Of a stretch of DNA of 64,000 nucleotides, positions 1 through 7,012 are shown one piece after another. The stretch covers positions 1-64,000 of the forward strand of contig CANIBP010000019.1 in NCBI GenBank assembly GCA_947466075.1, written 5' to 3'. The position numbers and the translations under genes were made by a program. This DNA comes from Verrucomicrobiaceae bacterium. Lineage in GTDB: Bacteria; Verrucomicrobiota; Verrucomicrobiia; Verrucomicrobiales; Verrucomicrobiaceae. The notes below the pieces were generated by a model. It saw only the letters and a program-made list of their open reading frames with translations, ran no database searches and was not told the origin of the DNA. Position 1 is the stretch's first letter; the number at the start of each line of letters is the position of its first letter.

Positions 1-238
1 GTAGCTTCGATTGGCAATGGAGAAAGCCGTGTTCCGATTCTTGCGCTTTCTTGCTATTATTCAGGGAAGAAGTCATGTCTTTGCGGATTTGGATTTCATG
101 GGTTTGGCAGGCTTCTGCGTAATTTGGAAGTTCTGCTGTCATAATCCGTCATGTCATAATGCCGTGCTTCTGCAAGCAACTGCGAGGGTGTGAAAGGGTG
201 CGGGCGGTTGTCATATTTGAAAACGCCTGGCTTTGTCC
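1..238. other. Left edge, no supported gene
   Basis: I see no convincing gene here. A 60-codon ORF from 11 to 193 has no recognisable family and ordinary-looking but uninformative sequence. The end of a gene lying to the left of the window is not visible either. A moderately AT-rich stretch precedes the palindrome at 239. Confidence 0.4.
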
Positions 239-264
239 TTCTGCTCGTTGCGCAACGAGCAGAA
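239..264. promoter_or_regulatory. 26-bp perfect palindrome upstream of HTH gene
   Basis: The arm TTCTGCTCGTTGC is followed immediately by its exact reverse complement, giving a gapless 26-bp palindrome. It ends about 20 bases before the first start of the HTH gene at 285. A gapless palindrome suits a dimeric DNA-binding protein, so an autoregulatory operator is one reading. A cruciform or the terminator of an upstream gene is the alternative, although no T-run follows. Confidence 0.55.
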
Positions 265-284
265 TTCATAAGCGCTGAAATGCA

Positions 285-518
285 TTGAAGCGTTTTGACA
301 TGTCTCCCCGATCAATGAACAAACCTCAAAATTCTCTTGATGCTCTCGCACAAACTTCCAACGAAACCACTCTCTGGACGATCGACGATGTGGCCCTTTA
401 CGCCCGTTGCAGCGTTCGCCACATCACTGAACTCCGCCGCCATGGCCTGCCCTACCGCAAGCTCGGCCACTTGGTCCGGTTCAGCCCGGAGGCGGTGAAG
501 CGGTGGTTTGAGAATTAG
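285..518 (+). CDS. AlpA/excisionase-like helix-turn-helix protein
   Basis: A 77-residue protein. Its last 50 residues ('TIDDVALYARCSVRHITEL' then 'GLPYRKLGHLVRFSPEAV') match the small MerR-like HTH_17 fold used by excisionases and AlpA regulators: a helix that opens the domain, a recognition helix, and the RF-sP-eAV wing. The family controls excision or transcription of integrated elements. Starts at 300 or 315 are also possible, since residues before 'TLWTIDD' look like an unstructured leader. It lies just after a perfect palindrome and before decayed repeats, consistent with a surviving control gene of a degraded integrated element. No integrase is visible in the window. Confidence 0.7.
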   Translation: MKRFDMSPRSMNKPQNSLDALAQTSNETTLWTIDDVALYARCSVRHITELRRHGLPYRKLGHLVRFSPEAVKRWFEN

Positions 519-629
519 AATTCTGGCTCGCTGTTTGGAGCGAACATCTCCTGTCAGTTTTGCGCTTCTATTTCGCTTTAAAAGTGTCGTGGCCTGCCAC
601 CGAAAATGGTTCGGTTCGGTCGATAAAGG

Positions 630-1066
630 CGTGCCAAGACCCGCGTCGGCAAAGAGTTGCGCCAGTTCAAGTGGCGTGAACTGGATGGGATTTTACCGTT
701 AATTGATGACCACTTCTACCAAAGCGAACCGCACTATTTCCGGCCAACCAAACCAAGCAGCATGGTGAGAACTCTCCCAGGAGACTTTTTGGCCGATTGG
801 GAGCGCCTCATACAACCCAAACCGACGATTCGAATGGGCACGTTGGGCACGTTGGGCACGTTGGGCACGTTGGGCACGTTGGGCACGTTGGGCACGTTGG
901 GCACGTTGGGCACGTTGGGCACGTTGGGCACGTTGGGCACTTCGTAGCTCTGCCAAACACGGGAGAAATTAAATACAGTGATATAGAGAAGAATAGAGAT
1001 AATAAAAAAGACGTACGTACAGACGTTAGGGAGAAAGTGCCCAACGTGCCTAATGTGCCCAATCGC
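630..1066. repeat. Module 1a: non-coding repeat module with 9-bp array
   Basis: By eye this stretch is a diverged direct duplicate of 1222-1575. Shared landmarks in order are a 'GTGTCGGCAA'-like start, 'GAACTGGATG', 'GGAGACTTTTT', a GGGCA word, 'CGTAGCTCTGCCAAACACGG', an AT-rich tract ending 'AGAGATAATAAAAAAGA', and inverted GCCCA words. Module 1a alone carries the expanded array at 836-940. Inverted forms of the array word (AACGTGCC) appear at 1043-1050, past the AT-rich tract. Direct words, AT-rich DNA and inverted words resemble a replication origin, but no replication protein is intact. Confidence 0.6.
836..940. repeat. Tandem 9-bp repeat GGGCACGTT, 11.7 copies
   Basis: Eleven full copies of GGGCACGTT plus six bases run without a mismatch from 836 to 940. 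Because nine is a multiple of three, all six frames stay open through it, which explains the overlapping GTL, VGH, ARW-type and PNV repeat ORFs in the track. These are not taken as genes. Lack of divergence between units suggests recent expansion and probable length polymorphism. The sister module at 1222-1575 has a single unit at the same place. Confidence 0.95.
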
Positions 1067-1210
1067 ATGTTGATCACGTATCCGACTGATCTGCCCGCCT
1101 TTGCGGCAACCATACGCGCTTGCGCATCAGTGGCACTCGATCTGGAAACCCACGGCCCGCGCAAGGGCGGTGGTCTTGCTTGGGTTTCTGATTGGCTTGC
1201 CCCCCCCTAA
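1067..1210 (+). pseudogene. Fragment of a family A DNA polymerase 3'-5' exonuclease domain
   Basis: From the ATG at 1067 the frame reads 'MLITYPTDLPAFAATIRA', then 'SVALDLETHGPRKGGGL'. The D-x-E within 'ALDLETHGP' is the exonuclease I motif of DnaQ/RNase D-type domains at the N-terminus of phage- and plasmid-like DNA polymerase I proteins, where it is normally followed by several hundred residues. Here the frame ends after 47 codons at a poly-C run (CCCCCCCC), and what follows is the second repeat module. I read it as a truncated replication gene left from a mobile element. The family assignment rests on one motif. Confidence 0.5.
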
Positions 1211-1221
1211 GATGCTGCAGG

Positions 1222-1575
1222 TCAGCCGAGAAAGGTGTCGAGATCCGTGTCGGCAAGGACTTGCACCAGTTCAAGGGCCGAGAACTGGATGAGATCGTGC
1301 TCACGATGGGCGACCATGCCAATATAAGCGAGCATCATCGTTTCCAGTTCACGAAGCGATGCGGCATGGCGAGAAATGTTCTGGGAGACTTTTTCGAATC
1401 CGTTGGAACAGCCAATCTGAGGCTCAACCACCTTCCAGCGATGGGCATTTCGTAGCTCTGCCAAACACGGGAGAAAATAATTACCCATATAAAAAGGAAA
1501 ATAGAGATAATAAAAAAGAGTACAGTACAGCCGGAGAGGAGGGAATGCCCAGAATGGCCGATATGCCCAACGGCC
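1222..1575. repeat. Module 1b: second copy of the repeat module, array not expanded
   Basis: Diverged direct copy of 630-1066. The backbone, the 'CGTAGCTCTGCCAAACACGG' block and the 'AGAGATAATAAAAAAGA' AT-rich tract are kept, but only one GGGCA word precedes the block. Two inverted ATGCCCA words follow at about 1543-1570. An open frame on the minus strand (1222-1488, 88 codons) covers the module. It resembles no family I can name with confidence and is not called as a gene. Confidence 0.6.
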
Positions 1576-1754
1576 GGGTCATCACCCGATCAGATCACCC
1601 TTGAAAATGTGGCGCGTTTGGCTGAGCTATTTCAGCGTGGTTTTTAAAGGCTATCTGCGTGACGCTGGATGCTGCTGTGCCGGCCCCGCCCTATATCCAC
1701 CTTCGCGCCAGCCACAGACGCGCCAGAGGGCTGTTTGCGGCACAAAGCGGACCA

Positions 1755-2075
1755 TCTCACTCTCCCCGGTGCAGCTCGGCCAGCGCCACATCAATCGCCC
1801 GCTGGTTCACCGCTTCACGCTGGTTCACCGCTTGAATGTTGGCTGCCCCCATGGAGCAGGTGCCTTTCAAAGTTTGTGCCAAGCGCCGCAAGCCCCCAAA
1901 ACGGCGCTGAAATGCGAGCTCGGGAAACTCGGGAAACTCGGGCGCGGGACGAGAAAGATAAGCGCCGCGCGCGAACTCGGGAAACTCGTCCCACCCCCTT
2001 TAGGGGGAGACGAGTTCCAGGACGAGTTCGCGCATGTGAAAAAAACAAACAACGTCAGGACGAGTTCGGCGAGAC
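1755..2075. repeat. Module 2a: repeat module with CTCGGGAAA-type words
   Basis: First of two direct copies spaced 354 bp apart. Both share the start 'TCTCACTCTCCCCGGTGCAG', 'ATCAATCGCCCGCTGGTTCA', 'GGTTTGTGCCAAGCGCCGC'-type sequence and 'CCCCCAAAACGGCGCTGAAA'. Here the words that follow are GGGAAACTC repeats. A central CCCCCT-TT-AGGGGG hairpin comes next, then inverted GGACGAGTT words at 2020 and 2058. Overlapping plus-strand ORFs of 220 and 225 codons cross both modules in two frames and look spurious. Confidence 0.65.
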
Positions 2076-2108
2076 CGTCGGGCCTCAACCGCCGACCAGC
2101 CTCACGCG

Positions 2109-2427
2109 TCTCACTCTCCCCGGTGCAGCATGGTCAGCGCCTCATCAATCGCCCGCTGGTTCACCGCTTGAATGTTGGCTGCTCCCATGGAGCAGGTGCC
2201 TCTCAAGGTTTGTGCCAAGCGCCGCTAGCCCCCAAAACGGCGCTGAAACGCGAACTCGTATAACTCGTATAACTCGTATCAACTCGTCCCGTTACGAGAA
2301 AGAGCGCTGCGGCCGCGAACTCGTATATCTCGTATCCACCCTTTAGGGTGGGACGAGTTACGATACGAGTTCGCGCAGGTGAAAAATAAAGAAAGGTGCG
2401 ATACGAGTTCTGATACGAGTTCGGCAC
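2109..2427. repeat. Module 2b: repeat module with AACTCGTAT words in both orientations
   Basis: Second copy of module 2a. Three perfect tandem AACTCGTAT words lie at 2253-2279. A central ACCCT-TT-AGGGT hairpin follows, then three exact inverted words (ATACGAGTT) at 2363, 2401 and 2413. The backbone is shared with 2a but the word differs, and the change is seen on both sides of the hairpin. This coordinated divergence is the notable property. Confidence 0.7.
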
Positions 2428-2537
2428 ATGCCACCACCGCAGCCGACATAATGCGCCATCAGCAAGAAAGGGGACTGAGACCTAGAAGCCCGCCGGAGTG
2501 GTGAACGCGTTGACACGAACGCTGTTGTTAATCGCTC

Positions 2538-2759
2538 ATGAGCACCCTTGCCACCACACGCTGCTACATCTCGCTGAACCGCCTCGCGCAACTCACCGGC
2601 CACAGCCGCGTGACACTCCTGCTGCGCCTCAAGGATGGCAAGCTCCTGGCCGATGCCGCCATGGACATCGGTGGTGGCAAACTGCTGCCCCTGTTCTTCG
2701 CCGATAAAGCCGCTCCTTCCCAAACTGCCGCAACCACGACTGAGCACCCATTGCTGTGA
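2538..2759 (+). CDS. Small HTH-like protein of unknown function
   Basis: A 73-residue ORF. Residues 10-35 ('YISLNRLAQLTGHSRVTLLL') have the pattern of a short helix-turn-helix, with 'RLAQLTGHSRVTL' as turn and recognition helix, followed by a 'RLKDGKLLADAAMDIGGGKL' segment. That arrangement is seen in small DNA-binding proteins carried by integrated elements. The following unknown gene overlaps or closely follows it, and the coding phase fits cleanly, so I favour it over the longer minus-strand ORF in the same place. Function unknown; it may help control the neighbouring accessory DNA. Confidence 0.45.
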   Translation: MSTLATTRCYISLNRLAQLTGHSRVTLLLRLKDGKLLADAAMDIGGGKLLPLFFADKAAPSQTAATTTEHPLL

Positions 2760-2821
2760 TCCATCTTTGCGCCACAACGGCAGCACTCATCACTTCACAC
2801 CATCGACAAGTCACACACACC

Positions 2822-3427
2822 ATGCCGCCCTCGCTCAACCTCCTGATCCAATCTCTGAAGCTGCCTACCCTCAGCAAGACCCAGGTCCTCGCCCTCAAAT
2901 CCTTGCAAGACAACTGGGAGCGGCACTCGGAACGGATGGAGCAGTTGCGCCCGGAGTGTGCCATGCTCGATCAAAAGGCCGCATACGGGGCCTTCACGGC
3001 TGATCCCACAGCGGAAAACGAGCAACAACTGGCTGTGCTCGCTGATGAACGCCTCACCACCAAACGCTACGCGCTGCTGCGCCAAGCCCACGCGGAGGTC
3101 AGGCACCAGAACATGGCGAAGGCGACCTCGCTGCTTCGATCTCACCTTGAATCCATCCAGCAGAGCTTGAGGACGGAGTTGCAGTCGTGGGAGGCTGCCG
3201 CTGAAGCCGAAGCACGCAGCAAGCGCACCGACGAAGGTTGCCTCCAACTGCGTATGGCGGCTGAGGAACTGGCTCAATGGATCAAGCTGTTTGATCACGG
3301 GCTGGAGGGTGACAAAGACTGCTGGCTGGAGATGTTCTCGGATGCGCTGCAGTGCCTCGGCGGCGAGGCAGCCTCGGCAAAGAAATCACCCGCATCGCGC
3401 CCTTCCAACCTTGTTGCGCAACAATGA
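2822..3427 (+). CDS. Alpha-helical protein of unknown function
   Basis: About 201 residues from the ATG at 2822 ('MPPSLNLLIQSLKLPTLSK'). The track starts at 2756, but the extra 22 residues look non-coding. The body is strongly helical and charged ('DNWERHSERMEQLRPECAML', 'ERLTTKRYALLRQAHAEVRH'), rich in Glu, Ala, Gln and Arg, with heptad-like leucines suggesting a coiled coil over residues 20-160. No signal peptide or catalytic motif is seen. It follows the small HTH-like gene and ends at a 14-bp palindrome (TTGTTGCGCAACAA) spanning its last codons. I do not recognise the family. It may belong to the same degraded element. Confidence 0.5.
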   Translation: MPPSLNLLIQSLKLPTLSKTQVLALKSLQDNWERHSERMEQLRPECAMLDQKAAYGAFTADPTAENEQQLAVLADERLTTKRYALLRQAHAEVRHQNMAKATSLLRSHLESIQQSLRTELQSWEAAAEAEARSKRTDEGCLQLRMAAEELAQWIKLFDHGLEGDKDCWLEMFSDALQCLGGEAASAKKSPASRPSNLVAQQ

Positions 3428-4035
3428 TGCACAACCATGACACTTGGGAAGCTTCCTCTGCCGTTTCAGCACACCTGCACCGTCGCTTATCACGGCTGAT
3501 CATCATGCGTGCGAACCAGACTTGCTAATCAGGGTTTAGCAGGCCTCATGGCTGTCTGCAGCGGCCTGCAACCTGACGGTGAGAGGAAGTGAGAAGGAGC
3601 CGGAAAATCAGAGGCAATGTCCCACATCAAGCCAGCGCGGGATGCTCATTTGGTAAGCATTTACGTGCTGGTGCAAGCAGCTGGAGGGGCAAATGTGCGC
3701 CTACCTGCTTGAACGTGGGGAGGCTTCATGACGGCCTGGAACACGAAAAAAAGTGGAAAGCACAAATTCGCGTTTGCATGGAATTTGCTTGGTGGGGCGC
3801 CTACCCAAGGTCACAGACGCGCACGGAAAGAGATTCCCTTGCACAGAGCGGCACACATCGGCACGCGGCAGCCTGCCAAGGCAATTCTCTAGCAGACGCA
3901 TGAATAAAAGCATCATCCCCATCATCACCGCCCTGTTACGCCGCTGGCTCCACTGCCATCAGCAGGTGCAACGAAAGAATTAGCCCGTCCCTTCGCAAAA
4001 CTGCGCCCTGAGCATCACCATGCGCATGAGCCACC
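3428..4035. other. Gene-poor stretch
   Basis: No gene I can support. ORFs of 60-104 codons occur in several frames with no recognisable motif and none dominates. The DNA is lower in GC than the operons to the right and looks like decayed sequence between the accessory genes and the dead Xre regulator. Confidence 0.4.
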
Positions 4036-4220
4036 ATGACCATCGCGGCGGACAGCCACGACGTTCACGACTAGGCCGAGCGCATTCGCGATAGGTTACC
4101 ACGTCGATTGCCGGAACTCTGGGAAGCGATGGGTCTGAGCAACGTCCACCCTGATTTGTGAGGGTGGCATCAGCCGGGAATCAATCGGCATGATCAAAGG
4201 CTGCTTCATCTGTCCGACCA
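4036..4220 (+). pseudogene. Decayed copy of the Xre-family regulator at 14368
   Basis: The reading 'MTIAADSHDVHD-stop-AERIRDRLPRR' parallels the start of the intact gene at 14368 ('MPTAPDNHDAHNYAERIRER'). A TAG at 4072 replaces the codon for Tyr. Further on the frame shifts: 'CEGGISRESIGMIKGC' matches the intact 'KCGVSRDTISRVEGGE' recognition-helix region. At least one stop and one frameshift separate it from a working HTH protein, so it is a pseudogene. The two copies lie about 10 kb apart in the same orientation. Confidence 0.65.
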
Positions 4221-4443
4221 TGGTGAACCACCGGACTACCAACCCAACACGTGTATGTGTCGCGCCGTTCGTTACCGTTGTTCGGCAACTCGATACTCGA
4301 CTGGAGTTGCCTCAAACGTGCGTTGAAAGTGCTGACCGAAGCGGGAGATGTCGTGGAATCAGCTTGCTGCGTTGATAGGGGCCGCTGCTGTGACAAGAGG
4401 GACGTGGGCAGAAAACTGATAGAAATCTGGTTGTGGCCAAGTA

Positions 4444-4465
4444 ACTGGTATGACCTCCTACCACA
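4444..4465. promoter_or_regulatory. FCD/GntR-type operator, copy 1
   Basis: ACTGGTATGACCTCCTACCA followed by CA is repeated exactly (22 of 22 bases) at 61086-61107. Its core GGT-ATG-ACC is a dyad of the GT-N-AC kind bound by FadR-like GntR regulators, and an outer TGGTA/TACCA pair brackets it. It lies 26 bases before the ATG of the FAH stub and about 200 bases before glcD, so glcDEF may be under the same regulator. The operator role is inferred. Confidence 0.6.
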
Positions 4466-4491
4466 GGTCTATTCCGATTCTTTCTCCACGC

Positions 4492-4562
4492 ATGAAACTC
4501 ATCCGCTTTGGCACCCACGATCACGAGAAACCTGGTGTCATCCTTGACGATGGACGCCGAAT
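4492..4562 (+). pseudogene. 5' stub of a fumarylacetoacetate hydrolase family gene
   Basis: The frame reads 'MKLIRFGTHDHEKPGVILDD' then 'GRRIG', the characteristic N-terminus of FAH-family hydrolases such as 2,4-diketo-3-deoxy-L-fuconate hydrolase, which normally continue to about 270-290 residues. After 23 codons it runs into an 8-bp tandem repeat and loses all similarity. The complete gene has therefore been lost, leaving its operator and first codons attached upstream of glcD. Another intact FAH gene is present at 54780 but is a different subfamily at its N-terminus. Confidence 0.65.
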
Positions 4563-4609
4563 CGGCGTGTCGGCGTGTCGGCGTGTCGGCGTGTCGGCGT
4601 GTCGGCGTT
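4563..4609. repeat. Tandem 8-bp repeat CGGCGTGT, 5.9 copies
   Basis: Five perfect copies of CGGCGTGT plus seven bases run from 4563 to 4609, exactly at the break point of the FAH stub. The 8-bp unit is not a multiple of three, so each gain or loss shifts frame. Since the gene behind it is already gone, it probably marks the deletion scar and is unlikely to be a working switch. Confidence 0.9.
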
Positions 4610-4661
4610 TGGGGCTGATTATAACGAGTTCTTTTTTTGGTGGCGGCGGCATGATGATTCA

Positions 4662-6071
4662 ATGACCTCACCTGTGACTTCATCTCTCGAACAACAACTC
4701 AAAGCGTTGCTGCCTCGCGGGCGTGTGCTGACTTCGGCAGCTCAGCTGGCGGGCTATGGCGCGGATGGCCTGGGTTATAAGAACCACCTTCCTGACGCCG
4801 TGGTGATTCCGGCGGATGCGGAGGAACTCGCGGGCTTCATGCACGGGGCGAAGTCGCTGGGGGTGCCGGTGGTGATGCGTGGAGCGGGCACTTCGCTTTC
4901 GGGTGGACCGGTGGCGGCGCAGGGTGGTGTGATCGTTCACACATCGGCGTTGAAGAAGATTCGGGAGATCAATACCGAGGGCTTCTGGTGTGAAGTCGAA
5001 TGCGGTGTGGGACTCAATGATCTTGATGCTGCGCTGAAGCCGCATGGCGTGTTCTATCCGCCTGATCCATCGAGTGGTCCGGTCTGCACGCTCGGTGGCA
5101 ATGTGGCGTCGAACGCGGGTGGCGCGCATTGTTTTCGCTACGGTGTGACGAGCAATTATGTGCTCGGAGTCGAGGCCGTGATGCTGGATGGCAGCGTGCA
5201 TCGCTTTGGCGGTCCTGCGGGTGGTCGCGGGCCTTGGCGTGAGGATTGGAAACGCTTCATGATCGGCTCCGAAGGCACTCTGGCGGCCTTCACGCGTTTT
5301 TGGCTAAGACTGCTGCCGCTGCCGGAGAAAGTGTGGACCTTCCGTGCGACCTATCCCGACATGAAAACCACCGAGGCGGCGATTCATGCGTTGGTGGCGC
5401 ACTCGTCGTATCCAGCGGCGATCGAGATGCTTGACCCGCGTGGCGTGGCGATGGTGGAGAGCAGTCAGATGGCTTGCGGATTGCCCGAGGGCTCGTTCAT
5501 GCTGCTGGTTGAGATTGATGGTCCTGAGGCGCTGGTGAATGCTCGCGTGCAGTCAGTCGCCGAGCTTTTGCGTCAGGCAGGCTCGAATGATGTGATGTTC
5601 AGCGATGAGGATGCACTTCGCCAAAAGCTCTGGAAGGCACGCAAAGCTGCGGGCGGACTGCTGGGGCAACTCAGCCCCGCATACGTGGTGCAGGACGCCG
5701 TGATACCGAAGCGGGCCTTGGCCGAGGTCCTGCAACTTGTCTATGATGAGGCCGATGCCGCGAATATTCGCGCGGTGAATGTCTTCCACGCAGGCGACGG
5801 CAATCTGCATCCGAACTTCCTCTTCGACTCGCGTGTTCCGGGGGAACTGGAGAAGGTGGAACTCATCAGCAAGCGTCTCATGCAGCGCGTCATCGACGTC
5901 GGCGGCACGCTCAGCGGTGAGCACGGCATCGGCAATGACAAGTCCGCTTACATGCCGCTGGTCTTCGGGCCGGACTCAATGCGTCTCCAACTCTCCGTGC
6001 CAGCCGCATTCAATCCCGCGCATCAAATGAATCCGCTCAAGGTTTTCGACAGTCGCCACTTCATCGCATGA
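4662..6071 (+). CDS. glcD: FAD-linked oxidase, glycolate/D-lactate oxidase subunit GlcD
   Basis: 469 residues from the ATG at 4662; the longer track ORF begins inside the 8-bp repeat and is rejected. The FAD-binding PP-loop 'RGAGTSLSGG' is at about 73-82, followed by 'ASNAGGAHCFRYGVTSNYVL'-type sequence. The C-terminal oxidase domain ends in the family signature 'GTLSGEHGIG' at about 414-423. GlcD oxidises glycolate or D-lactate to the 2-oxoacid with FAD, working with GlcE and GlcF at the membrane. Its stop overlaps the next ATG (ATGA), showing tight coupling. Glycolate versus D-lactate cannot be separated from the sequence alone. Confidence 0.88.
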   Translation: MTSPVTSSLEQQLKALLPRGRVLTSAAQLAGYGADGLGYKNHLPDAVVIPADAEELAGFMHGAKSLGVPVVMRGAGTSLSGGPVAAQGGVIVHTSALKKIREINTEGFWCEVECGVGLNDLDAALKPHGVFYPPDPSSGPVCTLGGNVASNAGGAHCFRYGVTSNYVLGVEAVMLDGSVHRFGGPAGGRGPWREDWKRFMIGSEGTLAAFTRFWLRLLPLPEKVWTFRATYPDMKTTEAAIHALVAHSSYPAAIEMLDPRGVAMVESSQMACGLPEGSFMLLVEIDGPEALVNARVQSVAELLRQAGSNDVMFSDEDALRQKLWKARKAAGGLLGQLSPAYVVQDAVIPKRALAEVLQLVYDEADAANIRAVNVFHAGDGNLHPNFLFDSRVPGELEKVELISKRLMQRVIDVGGTLSGEHGIGNDKSAYMPLVFGPDSMRLQLSVPAAFNPAHQMNPLKVFDSRHFIA

Positions 6072-7012
6072 ACGTCTTTCCTCCCATGCAGCACGAACGG
6101 CTCTTTGCACCCTTCCTGGATGAAGTGGATGGCACGCTGTGCCTTCCCGCGAATGCGACAGCGTCTGACATTCGATCTCAAGCTCGGACGCATCGCCTGC
6201 GCTTTCCGCTTCTTTTGGATGAGGCAAAAACTTTGCGCGATCAAATTGCCGCTACCACTCATGCGCCAGCGTCGTGCCGATTCGGACCCTATTGCGATAA
6301 CATCCTCGGCATGAACTGGCGGCTGCCGAGTGGACGGATTGCGCGCATCGGAGAGCGTGTGGTTAAAACCACGACCGGTTATGACTGGCTCCGCTTCCTG
6401 CTGCACAGCGGCTCGCGCTACGGCGAGCCTGTGGACTACGTTTTGCGGTTGCGGCCTGATTGTGGATGCACAGCCATCGCCCGCTTCGACGGAGACACCA
6501 AGGCTTTGCGCTCCTGTGTATCCAAACTACTTCACGGCGGCTGGATGCACTGGTGGGATGCGGTGGATTTCATCACGGAAAGTGGGGCATCGTTCGTCCG
6601 TGTGATGATCCATTGCGTGCCAGAGGAAGCGTCCATCTTTGCTCAGCAACTCGAACGCATCGCCGCATCGACGAGCACTCAGCTTACGCTGCAAAGCAAC
6701 GTGCCTCCGCCCTTTGATGGTCTTCCCGATCTCGTGATCAAGACGACGCCTGATCGTGTCATCGGTCTCGCTGCGGAACTCGCGCACGCTGCGCGGCGTA
6801 GTGTGGCGCTGTGCTACAGCGGTGTCGTCCACGTTTACATGAACGAGAGCGAAGACCTCACCGAGCGCACTCAAGCTCTCGTGCAGCCTTACACCGCAGA
6901 ACTCCACAGCCTCGGCGGCGACTGGCACTCGCGCTGGTTGCCTGCCACGCCGCCAACCATCACCGAGTCTGCCTGGCTCAACACGCTGGAGGAAGCCATT
7001 CATGAGCACTGA
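6068..7012 (+). CDS. GlcE-like FAD-binding subunit
   Basis: 314 residues overlapping glcD by four bases and glcF by eleven. 'NWRLPSGRIARIGERVVKTT' followed by 'TGYDWLRFLLHSGSRYG' corresponds to the GlcE/GlcD segment 'G-xx-VKNVAGYDL-x-KL-x-GS-x-GTLG', although the GTLG part is altered. The N-terminus is short and divergent and I do not see a full FAD PP-loop. GlcE normally binds FAD and links GlcD to the iron-sulfur subunit; here the assignment depends mostly on position between glcD and glcF. A structural, possibly FAD-less role is possible. Confidence 0.65.
   Translation: MNVFPPMQHERLFAPFLDEVDGTLCLPANATASDIRSQARTHRLRFPLLLDEAKTLRDQIAATTHAPASCRFGPYCDNILGMNWRLPSGRIARIGERVVKTTTGYDWLRFLLHSGSRYGEPVDYVLRLRPDCGCTAIARFDGDTKALRSCVSKLLHGGWMHWWDAVDFITESGASFVRVMIHCVPEEASIFAQQLERIAASTSTQLTLQSNVPPPFDGLPDLVIKTTPDRVIGLAAELAHAARRSVALCYSGVVHVYMNESEDLTERTQALVQPYTAELHSLGGDWHSRWLPATPPTITESAWLNTLEEAIHEH

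Noticed and set aside
836-940. Tandem array as a CRISPR or as a real repeat-protein gene
   Set aside because: Units are 9 bp with no spacers and no cas genes; the array is open in all six frames, so the ORFs are by-products of a unit length divisible by three.
1222-1488. Minus-strand 88-codon ORF as a transposase remnant
   Set aside because: A phrase like 'RWKVVEPQIG' loosely recalls transposase C-termini, but the sister module does not keep the frame and no catalytic residues are visible.
1601-2346. Overlapping plus-strand ORFs of 220 and 225 codons
   Set aside because: Two different frames are open over the same duplicated repeats, compositions are low-complexity, and no family is recognisable.
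836-2427. A proven plasmid origin
   Set aside because: Repeat words and AT-rich tracts fit, but no intact Rep, partition gene or DnaA box set is visible, so only a hypothesis is offered.
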